Below are positions 37,991 to 49,900 of a stretch of DNA of 64,000 nt, in pieces. The first letter of the stretch is position 1. Each line of letters opens with the position of its first letter. The notes beneath the pieces were generated by a model. It had not been told where the DNA came from. It did no database searches and saw only the letters and a program-made list of their open reading frames with translations. The DNA lies in assembly GCA_963969365.1 (NCBI GenBank), contig OZ017757.1, positions 1,488,001 to 1,552,000 of the forward strand, in the 5' to 3' direction. The position numbers and the translations under genes are program-made. Source of the stretch: Asterochloris sp. CNOR1 (Eukaryota > Chlorophyta > Trebouxiophyceae > Trebouxiales > Trebouxiaceae).

Positions 37991-38649
37991 TCACTCCTCA
38001 TTGTCGTGCTCTGCCTTCTCAGGCAGGTAGTGAAGCTTGTGCAGCTCATTCACATTGGCGCGCTGCACACCCACATCCTGCATGTGCAGCCAGGCAGATG
38101 TGAACTTTCATGCCAGCTGTGCCTCACAGGACAGGTCTGCCTGCACATGGCTGCAGCGCCTCTGAGCCCAGAAACGATGCTGGCTTAGTGCTGAAGCGCC
38201 TTTGGCATGAGGCAGACCGGCCTATTGCAGTCGGCCTTGCTGGGGTACATGGGCTGCTTACCTGAATGAGCTCTCTGTACATGTCCACCCACTGCAGTAG
38301 CAACAGCTAGCAGTCAAGGCATGAATTCTGTGCAATCGAGCAATGAGGCGCACAGCTGCAGCCTCTCACCTTTCTGCATTTCTGGATGTGGTTGACGCCC
38401 TCCTTGATGTAGCAATCTCTGAGCTTCTCGCGCACTAGCTGCAGGTGAGCAACCAGGGGCCTGATGTACAGCTGCAGCAGGTACCATGTCTGGCTGGACT
38501 CAGCCTGGAGACTGACAACAGCTGACCTGAGCCTTGGCTATCTGAATCTGCTTTTGTCGGGATACCCACTCTCTATGGTTCAGAATGGAGGCAGGATCCT
38601 CAGGAATGATTGTGGGCTCCTCCTTCGGCGACGGAGCCCATTTCCCCAT
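37991..38649 (-). CDS. NDUFB10: Mitochondrial complex I subunit PDSW / NDUFB10
   Basis: Accessory membrane-arm subunit of NADH:ubiquinone oxidoreductase. Exons 38649-38527, 38438-38370, 38291-38262 and 38077-37991 give 102 aa in phase, the usual plant size. The sequence has DPASILNHREWVSRQKQI, then REKLRDCYIKEGVNHIQKCR, then DMYRELIQDVGV and an acidic tail. The Cys residues in DCYIKEGVNHIQKC match the twin-cysteine intermembrane-space motif of the family. A TGA nine bases upstream in frame fixes ATG 38649 as the start. Confidence 0.94.
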
Positions 38650-40178
38650 AGCCGCTCAGCTTGGCAGACCGAGAGCTGGCAGGTTTTTCGCAACAGTATG
38701 AGCCCCTGGCCCGGGCCCAGAAAGCACAAATAGAGCAGCTATCAATTGCTTGCAGCCTGCCCGCATTAGAGCTGGAGGAGCTAGCGAAGAGTCTGCAGAG
38801 CCTCATGATTGCAATCACACAGTGCCTGAGGCAAGGGTGGGACCTGACGAAAAGTTGGCAGCCAGCAACCATCAGTCAAAGCATGAAGCAGGATGAGTGC
38901 CAACCTGCTGATTTGGCACAGGGCCCTGAGCTGCAACAGGAGCTGATGCCTTTCTTGGCAGTGCAAACGTGGTGCGACGACTGAAGTAGCACTAGGCTGG
39001 CCTGACCAAGCCAGGAGTTGCAATGCATGTCCGCACTCAGCGGGGTGCCCCTGCTACTCTCAGGTCATTGAGAACTCTGTAGGGTCAGCCCAACAATCCA
39101 CATGCCCCCCATGATGTCCAAAGCTGTTGCGCTGGTCACATGTGTCAAATCAACAGTGCTAACATTGAAGGGAAAGGCACAACTTTTGGTCAATGAAATG
39201 GGAGCGAGAAAGGGGCAGAGACTACAGGGTACATTCTCCTGGCTAAATTGCCAAAGAACATCATAAACTGGTGAGTTCTTACTGTGCCGAGCCTGCGACG
39301 CTGGCTCAGAAAGCCACAGCTTCAGTGGGGGCTGGTCATTTGGTCACTGGAGGCTGCTACCTGACTTTGGGAACTTGAAACGCTGGGGCTGGAATGCGAC
39401 TGGGCCTGCTGCTGGCAAAAGGGGTGGGAATCAAAGTCCAGACGCCTTATTGGTGCATCAGGAGACAACTGCAGGGTCAGGAGGGACTGTTCAGTGGCTC
39501 AGGCTTGAAGGGGTTGCTCTGCAATGTGCAGGGTCACACAAACAAATGTGTGCATACAGATGGTGCAGACCTGTGCTCGTGGTCTGACAGGATGGGCTTT
39601 CCGGGGTGCATTTGGTGGGCAGCCTGATGTACTGCTTGCCATAGAAGTTGCAACATAGCCAACAGAGCCAGGGCTGCCTCCTAGCTGCGCCTGCAGGAGC
39701 ACCAGAGTTCTGCCTTTGGTGCTGCCTTTGGATTTGGTGTGGACTCTACATTATTGCATCCTGAGGACCAGGCGAGTCACCTGAGATGCAACAGCGCCAG
39801 GGTTCTGATGTGGCAGGGACTGCTGGACAGCATCTTGCACATTTACATGCACATCCTGCACACAGTCACTTTGACACTCTTGACATTCAACATGGATGTT
39901 GAGCAAATTAGGAGCAGGCAAGCAAACACGTGAAGGGTATACCCTGACCTGCTCTGCAGGATCGCCAGCCGGTGATTGAGCCACTGGGCTGAGGTGAGAG
40001 CTGCTGGAGGCATTCATAAATGAACGAGTGCGCAATGCGTGATGTCCTGTCTGCTTTGACCTAGCCTTTGATTTAGTATTCCCGACTTTTTGCATGATCG
40101 CCCCCGTCTTCACAGACACCCTGCTGCTGGCAGCCAGGGGGTCTTGGCTGAGCTTACGTCCCCTTGCTTGCACATCCT
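38650..40178. promoter_or_regulatory. Divergent intergenic region, NDUFB10 / NOT4-like gene
   Basis: About 1.5 kb, the longest gap in the window, with a more AT-rich centre (39100-39260). It must hold two promoters. On the minus strand near 39600-39555 a short peptide VCTICMHTFVC resembles the zinc site of SERF/ZNF706-like small proteins, and MQKVGNTKSKARSKQ near 40096 could be a matching N-terminus, but I could not build a gene. Confidence 0.5.
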
Positions 40179-43100
40179 ATGGCGCGGGGCAAGGCAAAAC
40201 AGGACACCAGCACCAGCCAGGAGGTGAGACTGTGCCCCTGTACACTGCACTGGAATGGTCACTCTGCATGGAACAAAACCCCAGCACCCATAGCTGACAT
40301 TGACGGCTTGGACTGCTGTGCACACTTGGTCGCTGCCCTCCTCACAATCCCAGTCCATGCCACCAGCAACCTGTGCAGGAACGGTTGTGCCCGCTCTGCA
40401 TAGAGCCACTGGATGCCACAGAGCAAGACTTCTATCCCTGCCCCTGCGGGTGAGCTGCTGCCCTGCTGCGTTAGCTTCTTCAGTTCAACAGGTCAGGCTG
40501 TTGGGTGCCAGCCTGCCATGCTTTGCTAACCCTGGCTGGGGTCGGGGCGCCCATGAAGTGTGGGCCACACTGCAGTGCACAGCATCAGCTTGATCGAAAT
40601 CCAGCGTGTCCCCTCATGTGGCAGCAGTTGCCCATTACTATATTCCTACAGCAGGACAGCAGCAAAATTGGACAGGCAGCCCTGGCACACCATCAGCGCT
40701 GCACCTTGTTCCCCGCCAACTGCTGCACAGCACATATGCACGGGCTGGCTGATGAGCAGGCTGTCTGTCTCAGCTCAGGAGCCACAGGAGAAGCCACGAG
40801 TGATGTCTGGCCTTGCTCTTGCTGGATAGGCTGCCCAGTGCAGTGGCGAACCCATCTCTGATACATTGCCTTCGAGCCTGCACCTACACACCCCACTCCA
40901 CTTGCCCCTTCTGTTCCCCCTGCAGCGCGACAAGTGTGCAGTAGGCCGCACAAGGGCTGACAAAGCTCATGTCACCTGCCATCAGGCCAGCCCAAAGCTC
41001 ATGTCAAGGGGCTTCAGTGACTTGACCTTGACATTGCCCCCTGCCCTGCAGGTACCAAGTCTGTCTGTTCTGCCACGAGAAGCTGAAGACAGACTGCGGC
41101 AATCTGTGCCCTGGCTGCCGCACTGAGTACAAGGCCCCGGGCTCCCAGAAGGAGATCTTGGAGCGGCGCCGCAATTCGCAGCAGGTGATTGATTACAAGA
41201 CGGGGGTTAGAGCGCTTTGCAGGTTGGAGATGCAGCCACCGGAACTTCGACGGGGCTCTCTAAGATGCCAGCAAGTCTTTGTGCAGTCAAGCGCACCGCT
41301 GTGTTCCTCCAGCACAGCATTAGCTTGATGGATGAGATGGTGGGTGGTGGTGGGGCCGGGAGGCCCTCTTTGTAGCTGCTGCATCAGGGCGCAGTCATGC
41401 CCTCCAATGGGTCCCTGTGCACTCTCCACAAAGCAGCAAGGCAGCGTCGTCACTGATCATGCTTTCTTGGCCGCAGGTGCCTGCCATCAGCGCCAAGAGC
41501 CCACGCAGACCTGAGGTCACCACTGTCACTCCCCCCCAGCCAGCCCAGACTCAGACCCAGGGGGTGAGAGCCTCTACCAACATATGTGTCCTTTTTTGCA
41601 TGCCAGCCAGCTCAGGGCAACAGTCAGTGGGCAACAGTCAACGGGGAAGAGCGTGATGCAGCTCTGGACATTTTGCGTGCCTTGGATGCTGCAGCATGGG
41701 TGCAAAAGGTCAAACTGCAGGAGGGCCTTTTGTGTGCGTGTTTGTATATTGACTCTTGCCTCTAGCCTGGCTGCTGGCGCCTGCCGAGTGCTGCTTTCTT
41801 GACACAGCCCCATGCATGTGTGCAGAGAGTGGTTGCACCCGCCGCCCGCGCAAACTCAGGCCCCAGCGATGGGGGCCAGCCACCCAGCACGGCCGCAAGC
41901 AGCCCAGAACGCGAGCGGTCCGCCTCTGGAGGGTGGCCCAGTGTGGGCCAGGGCGCTGCTGCCCCCAAGCATGGGCCCACCACCACTGGAGCTGTGGGGC
42001 CGCCAGGGACCAGCCCGGCAGGGGTTCCTGGCGCAGCCACCCAGGAGACGATGGCGCGCACCCAGCGGAAGCAGGCCGCGTGGGCCACCCCCACAGCTGC
42101 TGCCTGGCAGGCCCAGCAGGCTCTGCAGCAGCAGGCAGCTGCTGCTGCTGCCAACGGGGGGCAGCCACCACCTGCACCAGCCCCAGCTGCTGCTGCTGCT
42201 GGCCCCGAACCAGGGCCCCAGCCCACCAGCCAGCAGCAGCACCAAGCACTACCTGCAGGGGCAGGAGCCACCCAGCAGGGCCCACCCCCACAGTGGCAGC
42301 AGCAGCAGCAGCAGGCCGCTCACCAGGCACAGGATAAGGAGAACCCTGGGACGCCCAGCGCGCTGAGCAGCAGCAGCAGCTGGGGGTCTGTGTCCCAGCA
42401 GCACGCGGGGGCTGCTGGGGGAAAGCACCCCCTCATGCAACCTTTGCAGCTGGGGCAGCAGGCCCTGCCTGCGACTGCAGCAGGCCAGCAGAACGGGGCC
42501 CTGCTGCAGCAGGTGACTCCTGCAATGCTGCATGGTAGGGCCGCAGCATTGCTTGACAAGTGCTCTCCTCATGGACGTCCTCACAATGGCGTCCCTGCTT
42601 CCTCCTGCCACTGCATCACCACCACTCACGCCCGTTCATAGCGCTTGAAAGCCACACTCCATGAAGGCTCAGCCCTCTTGGTCCTCTGACATTTGAAAAG
42701 GGGCAGATCTGTGTGGCGGAGTCAGCAGCCCTGATCTCTACCTCCTGCTGTGCTTCAGGTGGAGAGGGCCATTGAAAAGGGGCAGATCAGTGTGGAGGAG
42801 GGCACTCGCAGGATGGTGGCGCTGCTGCGCCAGCACCAGGTGCACCAGGGGGGGGCGGGGGCCAAGCGGCCCCCACCCCCCGGCTTTGCAGCGGCAGCTG
42901 CAGCAGCAGCGACTGTCCCAGAGGCCGCTGCTGCAGCGGCCGTGGCCGCCGGGGTGACCGTGGAGGATGAACCTGCGGGCACCTGGGCGGGCAGCGGAGT
43001 GGGGCAAGGCAGCGGAGCTGGTATGGGCCGCACGCAGCTGCCCTGGCCTGCCAGCCACTTTGCGGTGCCCCCCATGGCCAGCACCTTTTGGACTGTACGG

Positions 43101-43578
43101 CGACTCCCTCTTTCAGGTGGGCTGGCAGCTGTGCGTCTTGGCAAGGCAGGTAATCTGTGTCTGTGGGCTCAGGCCTTCCTGTAAGTCAACCTGACTGCCA
43201 CGCTTTGAGTGGAGACCACCGCTTCGGGGCTTGTGCAGTCACGCGTGCATTGCCAGCTACCTCACTTCTGCAGGGGGCTTGGATGCAAAGTGCCTGCCCT
43301 CTCCTTGCTCCTCTTCTGTGCTAAAGCTGTGCATTGGGCTTCCAGCTTGAAGACAGTATTGCTGGTCACTTGCAGGTGCCCAGCCTGGCAGCGTGGAGTC
43401 GCTGTGGGCCAGCCGGCTTGTCTTCCCCAGTCCACAGCTAGTAGCGCAGCATGTCCCACTGTATGCCCGTGCATCTGGCAAGCAAGGCACCCACCCCAAT
43501 GGCACCTTGAGTAATGGCTTCAGCAGCTCAGTGCCTGCCTCGAATGTAAACTCTCATGAGCTCCACCCTCCCCACTGA
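40179..43578 (+). CDS. NOT4-type RING finger protein without visible RRM
   Basis: NOT4/CNOT4 is the E3 ubiquitin ligase of the CCR4-NOT complex. Exons 40179-40223, 40379-40449, 41052-41184, 41477-41563, 41826-42512, 42759-43116 and 43376-43578 (TGA) give 527 aa in phase. The C4C4 RING lies at residues 19-61 (CPLC, then PCPCGYQVCLFC, then CGNLCPGC), with the NOT4 spacing and the PCPCGYQVC signature, followed by an ERRR basic stretch. After it the protein is Pro/Gln/Ala-rich (residues about 115-350), then a short charged helix (VERAIEKGQISVEEGTRRMV) and Ala/Gly-rich sequence. The RRM that follows the RING in yeast, animal and plant NOT4 is absent from every exon I found. An NOT4 identity is likely but rests on the RING. 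Confidence 0.85.
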
Positions 43579-43928
43579 CTTCCTTCTAGCATAGTGCCTT
43601 GCCCACCACCCCACAGAGTTCAAATGAATCTGCCAGCTGCGACTGGTGAAGTCTTGCAATAACATCCGGTCTGCATTTTATGGTAGCACTGCCTCATTTT
43701 GCACAGGGACATAACAGAAAGGGAAACAGAGGGTGTCTTTGGGTTCAGGTGGACATTTCTATGTAGCACTGGGAGCTGTCTCAGACAATCTGCCCGTTGA
43801 GGCTAACCAAGCCTGCTGCTGGTGGTTCCAGGACAGCATAGCATGAAGGGGTGCCTACCCTGACTGTTGGTGGCCAGCTATGTTATCATGTCACTCATCT
43901 ATATTGTTACTCTGTACCCTGGCCTCCC
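43579..43928. other. Convergent intergenic region (NOT4-like / IQ coiled-coil gene)
   Basis: 350 bp between facing stop codons; 3' UTRs expected, nothing else seen. Confidence 0.55.
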
Positions 43929-46900
43929 TTACATTCTCACACTGCCGGCGGCGCCGCTGCCTGTGAGGGTTGCCTCAGGAGTGAATGCCAGGCGACTGGT
44001 GCCTGCTGGGAGGCTAGCCCTGTTGATGGTGGACCCCAGGGGGGAGGCTGCATCTGAGGCAGCGCTGCCCAGCAGCATTCTGCGGCTGACTCCTGCCTGC
44101 AGGCTGCGGGTGGGGGACACGCCTCCAAACTCATCTGCGTGACTGGTCCGGCGGCTGGGTGATTTGCTTTCGTTGGCGCCAACCTTGTCCTGGAGGCAGG
44201 GGCACCACAACTGCTCAGGACAGCAGTTGCGGGCGCAGGCTGGAGTGCGGCAGCACAACGCCTCAGGTGAGCGGAACAGCTGCCGAAAGAGGCAGGCCTG
44301 CCAGGCTGCAGGGGCAGCACAACTGATCAGGGCAGGTGTGGTGCATAGCCTGGCGGAACAGGCGCAGCACAGGCGCTCAGCGCTGCTGGCGTGTGCACAC
44401 CCTGACAGCCTTATCAGAAGGAGATCGATGGCCGCCAGTGCTGCAGGCACAGGCAGACTTTGCCAGGCTGGGCTGCTGCAGAGCAGCAGCCCATTGTGAC
44501 CAGTGCTTGTAATGGCGGCATGCCTGCTGTCTTGCGAGGCGCTTTTGAAAATAGATGTTTCCCCACAGCTGAGCTTTCACGCAGACCAGTCTGAGTCAAT
44601 CTACACCAAGTGCTGTTCATGGGCTGTAGGGGCCAAATGAAGGTGGACTCGAAGCCAGCTTGTCTCAATGCACTAGAGCCTGCTGGGCGCAGTCATGGAT
44701 TCAGCTGAGTCCTGGCCAGCATCTGGCGGGCTCTGTGTGTGTGACAAGCTGATCCACTGATCCCTCAGACGGCTTTCTATTCATGCAGGGGTGGACAGCT
44801 GGCGGCCAAGCGCGACCCTGGCTTCCCCAGAGCTGGCACGGTTCAGGTTTGAACCTCCCCCAGATGAGGCCCGGCTGAGTTGTGTCACTGCCACAGAGGA
44901 TGGTCGACGCTGCACGGGAAGCACACATGCTTGGCCGCGGGCCGAGAGGGATGCAACGCTGCTGCTGCAATGCTGCCCAGGGCACCACCGGACCCCATCA
45001 GCAGGCAAAAGTTGAGCAGCGAGCCAAGCTTGCGGCACATCTCTATTCCTGCCAGACAGCCAGCAGCCTGCCGCGGCCGCCCCTGGCTGCATGCATGACC
45101 AGGCCCTGCCTTCCTCAGCCCCTTGGGGCCAGCCCCAGACTGATGTTCTGCGCCCTGCAACATGAGCAGGCAACTGCTTTGCACAAGATGCAAGCCCAGC
45201 TGCCAGCTCTCTGGCTCCCAGCATGGCATTTTCTCCTTGTTGCTCCGCTTCCCTGAGCCTAGCTAAGGCAGCAGGAAGGGGCATCATGGAGCCTGATGCC
45301 CACAGGGTTAGGGCGTACCTTGCTTAGCTGCTGTCCTGGACCCCAGAATTGCTGCAATGCTGCAATGCTGAGGCTTGTCAAAACCTCAAGCAGTGCGGCC
45401 ACATCCAGCTGCAGGGCTCCGCTCCCATTGGCAGCACCCATGGCCCTCCTTGCTGTTGTCCCAGCCCCGCAGATGTTCGCCTTGCTGAGGCTTGAGGTCA
45501 TGCCTCATGCCACTGGCAGTGCCCCAGTCGATGCTGTTGTCCCCAGTGCTTCCTGAGGCTGGTGGTCAGGCAGTCCTGTCACTGCCCCAGCAACACCCTC
45601 AGCTCACCCCACTGGCAGCACCGCCGTCCCGGCTGGTGTCGCGGCTCCCTGAGAACAATGTCTTCCTCAAGGTGCCCCAACCAGCCTTGACAGGAGACCC
45701 TGCAGCTGCAGGGGCGCTCACCCCGGTCCCCCCCCCATCGCGGCTGCTGTCCCGACTCCCGGTGCCGGACATCTTCCTGACGGTGGCAGCTGGCTCAGGC
45801 TTGAGCCCTGCCAGGTCATCCGCCTCCTCGTCCTCATCGGCCTCGGCAGCCAGGGCCGCCGCTGCAGCTGTGGCAGCGCTGGTGGAGCGCTGGTTGCGGG
45901 CCAGGAAGCCGTAGGTGGCCACGCTGCTGCGGCGGACCTTCTTCTCGCCCGCGCTGCCCTCCCGAGGTCGCTCGCGAACCTGCAGGCGGCGCACCAGGGG
46001 TTCAGGGCTGGCACGGGCAGGCTCTGGCTTCCCCTGCGGCAGGCGTTCTGGCGCCCGCACTGCCCTACTGGTGCTGGTCGTGCACCTGCATGTGTGCGCA
46101 CAGGTGAGCAGATGGCAATGGCAATGGCTGCAAATGTTGGCAGGGGGGCATGCAGCTGCCCTCCCAGAAGCGAGCAGGCGGCATCATCCACACTCAGCCG
46201 AGCTGGGAGTGCGCTGCAACGTGGCATGCAGACCTTCTGTCCTCAGAGGTTGAGCCAGAGGGATGAGGGAACAGATGCAGCAGGCCTTCCACAGCAAGGC
46301 CTGCGACACAGCCTCCACCTCTGGGCGCTCCTGTGCACCTTGCGCAGAAGCTGCATCGCATTCTTTAAACAAGCTTTCGACCACTTGCATCTTGGTTAAT
46401 CAACATTAGCAAAGCTAAATAGCTGTTGCCTTGAGGCAAAGCCTGGCACAAGGGTTGCCAGACCACTCAGCGAACCTGCGTCTGGGTGCTGGCACTGGTG
46501 GCACATGTCGCCGCAGCTTGTCCAGAAACTTGTGGAACACAAAGTTGCTCGCACCTCAGTGGGCTCCTGCATGCGCACTGTCCCGTGCTTGGGCACTGCC
46601 ACGCGCTTGGCAGGACGCTTGGCTCTCTCGGCCTGGCGCTTGGCAGCCTCCTCCTCCTGCTGCTGCATCACAGGCACACGCACACAGTCAGGACCCTCAG
46701 CTTTGATGAGCACAGAGAGAGGCGTCTCCTCTTGCTGCACCACAGGCACAGATGTGGGCAGCATCAGTGGCTGAAGACTTGCACAGGAGTGGGGACCAAT
46801 CAGGCACCAGAGTGGCCTGGATTCAGCATGTTGTGTGTGAACAACACGGATTGCTGCTGACATTAGGGCTGTGGACCCTCATCTTCTTGCTGCATCTCAG

Positions 46901-49900
46901 GCATAGGCCCAGTTAACACCTGCAGTGCGCACCCTGCACAGCTGACGGTGCTGAGACAGACGCCCCAGCAAGCAGGCAGTCCCAACAGGCATGCTGCCCA
47001 CTTGGCACATCCACACAGCAGGCTGCACAATCCAAGTGGACAGGGTGGCGTCTCGGCACACACACATCGCAGACACAGATGAGAGTGCCGCCCAGCTCGG
47101 GTAAAAAGGGAAATGGCGCCTCAAGGAGGAATGCAACTGAACTCAGCACGCAGTCATACTCCCCAATGTGTTTTGGTAAGCTCCTGCAGTGGTCCAGCTT
47201 ACACCATACATTGCGTCTAGGGTCCGCTTTGTGGACTCCATGTTCCTCATATTCCTCGAGGGGGCGCACAGTCCTCGACCGGAACGAAGGCGCCTGGGCC
47301 CGAGTCTGCATCCCATCCCAACCCCTCACCTGTGCCTGCATAGCCCTGATGGCAGCCTCTGCCTCAGCCCGCTCCTGCTGCAGGCGTGCCAGTTCCCTGC
47401 GCGCGCGGAGACCCCGCCAAGCCGTCTGCACGGTGGTCGCTGCGTTGGCAGGTCGCAGCCGCTCAGCCCTGCGTGCAGCTGCCTGCTCCTCCTGCACCTG
47501 CACAGCAGGGCAGCGCTCACTCGCAGGCAGGTCCTGCATGCTGGTCGCCACGGCTTGAGGCTTGAGGCGTTCGGCCCTGTGTGGGGCTGCCTGCTCCCTT
47601 TGCACCTGCACGTCACTGCACTGTGCAATCACAATCAGGCTCTGCACTGTGGTGGCCTTGTTGAGGGGTGTCAGGTGCTGAGCCCTACGCGCAGCAGCCA
47701 ACCTCTCCCGCGCCTGCACAGCAGTGCAGTGCACCATCACGGGCAAGCTTTGCACTGGGGTGGCTGCATCAAGAGGTTGCAGGCGATCGGCCCTGCACTG
47801 GCCTGCCTGCACCTCCCGCATCGGCAGCCAGTGATGCAACCCTGGGACTGCTGGATGGGCAAAGGCGTCCCTCACACTCTGCATGGCTGGAGGGGGCAGC
47901 CTGCTCCTGCAGCGCAGTGTGTTGGATTCAGGGTACACTTGGCAATGATTCCCTCCCTGACTACAGCCAGATATGTGAGGCAGCACCTTGTTGCTGCCGC
48001 ACATGCAGCAGGGTGTAGCCTGCCTGGGGCCGAACTCCTTCCAGTGTTCTTGCCGGCAGCACTGCTTCTTCAGCAGTCACATCGGCAGACTACACGAATC
48101 ACAGGGCGGCATGCACTCGCGGTGCTCAATCCATATTCTTGGCTCTGCCACAGAGCCTGGACGGCCCTGAGACCATCCACAGGCAGCTCCTGCGTGCTAG
48201 CACCCAAGCATGGACTCCACCAAAAGGCCAGACATTGCTAGACTGCGTCCACAAGCGCAACACAGTGGTATCAAGCTTGATAGCTAGCCTGTGAAGTGTT
48301 AAAGGTCTGAAAGACTTGCCCACTTTGACTGCAATCTGGAACTGCAAGTATGCCTCCAGCAATCGTGTCATTCAGCAGACTCACCCGCGTGTTGAACCCC
48401 GCCACTGCCTCCTGGCGCACCACAACCACCATGACATGGGCGCTCTCGACCACCACCGTCTCGGTCTGGACAGACTCCACCCTCTCAGCTGCTGCTGCCT
48501 GCCGCCGGTCTCTCACATTCTGGCGCATGGCTCGCAATGTCTGCAGGCAGGAACAGGCGTAAGGTAACAGCACTAGCCTTTGGCTGAAGAGCTTTTAACT
48601 GGCAGGCACCAGCATCGCTTGCTGCAATCAGCACCAAGACATGGGCTTGTTGCCCAGCAACAAGGCAGGTGCTGTGTGTGGCCTTACTTGTGTACAGCAC
48701 TAGTGCATGCATGTAGAGCACCAGCCTAAATGGCTGAGCTTGGCTGGGATGCACAGGCTGCTTGCTGTTTTGCTTACACACCCATATCTGGGCAAGCATG
48801 CTAGCTGCTCATGACCCCATACCCAGGTGCCAGACAGCAGCATGCCAAACAGGAGCAGACCCTGCAAGCTGTGTGCTGTGTGCTGTGTGCTGCATGCTGC
48901 CAGCTGCTTGCTGCCTGTGCCAGCCGGCATGCCGCCTGCTTGCCTGATGCCAAAACAGCAGCACGCCAAACAAGCTGCTTCCCGCCTGGAGGTGATGAAC
49001 TGCAGCGCACCTCCAGGCTTATGCCGCCCTCTTCTCTGGCGTGATGGTCGCCGGTCAGCGGTCGGTGGGAACTGGTGGTCCCTGTCAGGGAGGCCCGCCC
49101 CAGTGGGGACTGGGCGCGGCGCAGCATGAAGGATGCTGCCCCCACATGAGGTGCTGAGTTGGTACGAGCATGCGCAGGGGGCTGTGGACGAGCTGAAGCT
49201 GTCACAGTGCCAGCTACGCCTGCAGAGCCAATGGCAGGGTTCCCGGGGCTGGACAGGCACATCCTACAGGCTTGATCTGGAAGGCATCAAGCCTGGTTGA
49301 CGCAGCTGTGGCGGAGGCTCCTACCAGCGGTAGGCTGCAGTGGGGGAGCTGCCTGGGGCAGAGGCTGTGGCAGAGTTCACCTGAGGGCCGTCTCCGTGAC
49401 ACTTTGGGAAGGTGGGAAGCAGCATTGAGGTTGCAAAGGGCAGGATGATTGCGATGACATGCCTCAAAGCCTGGGAGGCAAGGCTGTCTGAGCGTGCTTG
49501 CTCATCAGCAGGCTTGGCGCAGCCCTGGAGGAATGCCAGCAGCTGCAGCACAGGCTGCAGAACCCCAACTCAAGCCACACACGTAAGCCTACAGCAGTCG
49601 ACGCAGTGTATGCCGTTGGAATGGCCAGAACCCCCCCCTGTCCCTGCTGGAGCCCACCTTTTCCAAACAGCAGCGGAAGTCAGCCCGTCGAAAGGTTAAT
49701 GAGCGGCAAAGCATGGAGTGCGTCCCTGACCTCACCAACGTCGGCAGCAGACGCCCCGGGATTGGGCGGCAGCCCCTATGTGTGCAGGGAACAGGGCAGG
49801 GCAGGTGTTTGTAAGCCCACCAAGTGACGCCGCCGAAGCTTCAGGCACGGCTGGCAGACCCTCCCCGTCCCCCTCTGAGCCCTCCTCATGCTCCTGCAGC

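Noticed and set aside
37982-38188. Hydrophobic plus-strand open frame
   Set aside because: Complement of the last NDUFB10 exon and intron.
38661-38984. Helical-looking plus-strand open frame of 107 codons
   Set aside because: It overlaps the NDUFB10 promoter side, has no acceptor, partner exons or family resemblance, and is probably chance.
42093-42320. CAG/CTG repeat tract as a microsatellite or mobile element
   Set aside because: It is interrupted and in frame as a Gln/Ala-rich coding segment.
41710-42330. 206-codon minus-strand open frame rich in Gly/Trp/Ala
   Set aside because: Complement of the Pro/Gln/Ala-rich exon of the NOT4-like gene.
46913-48004. 363-codon minus-strand open frame taken as one exon
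   Set aside because: Only 47497-47330 has the IQ motif and clean splice sites. The rest is explained by in-frame copies of that exon edge and by intron sequence, though transcripts could prove otherwise.
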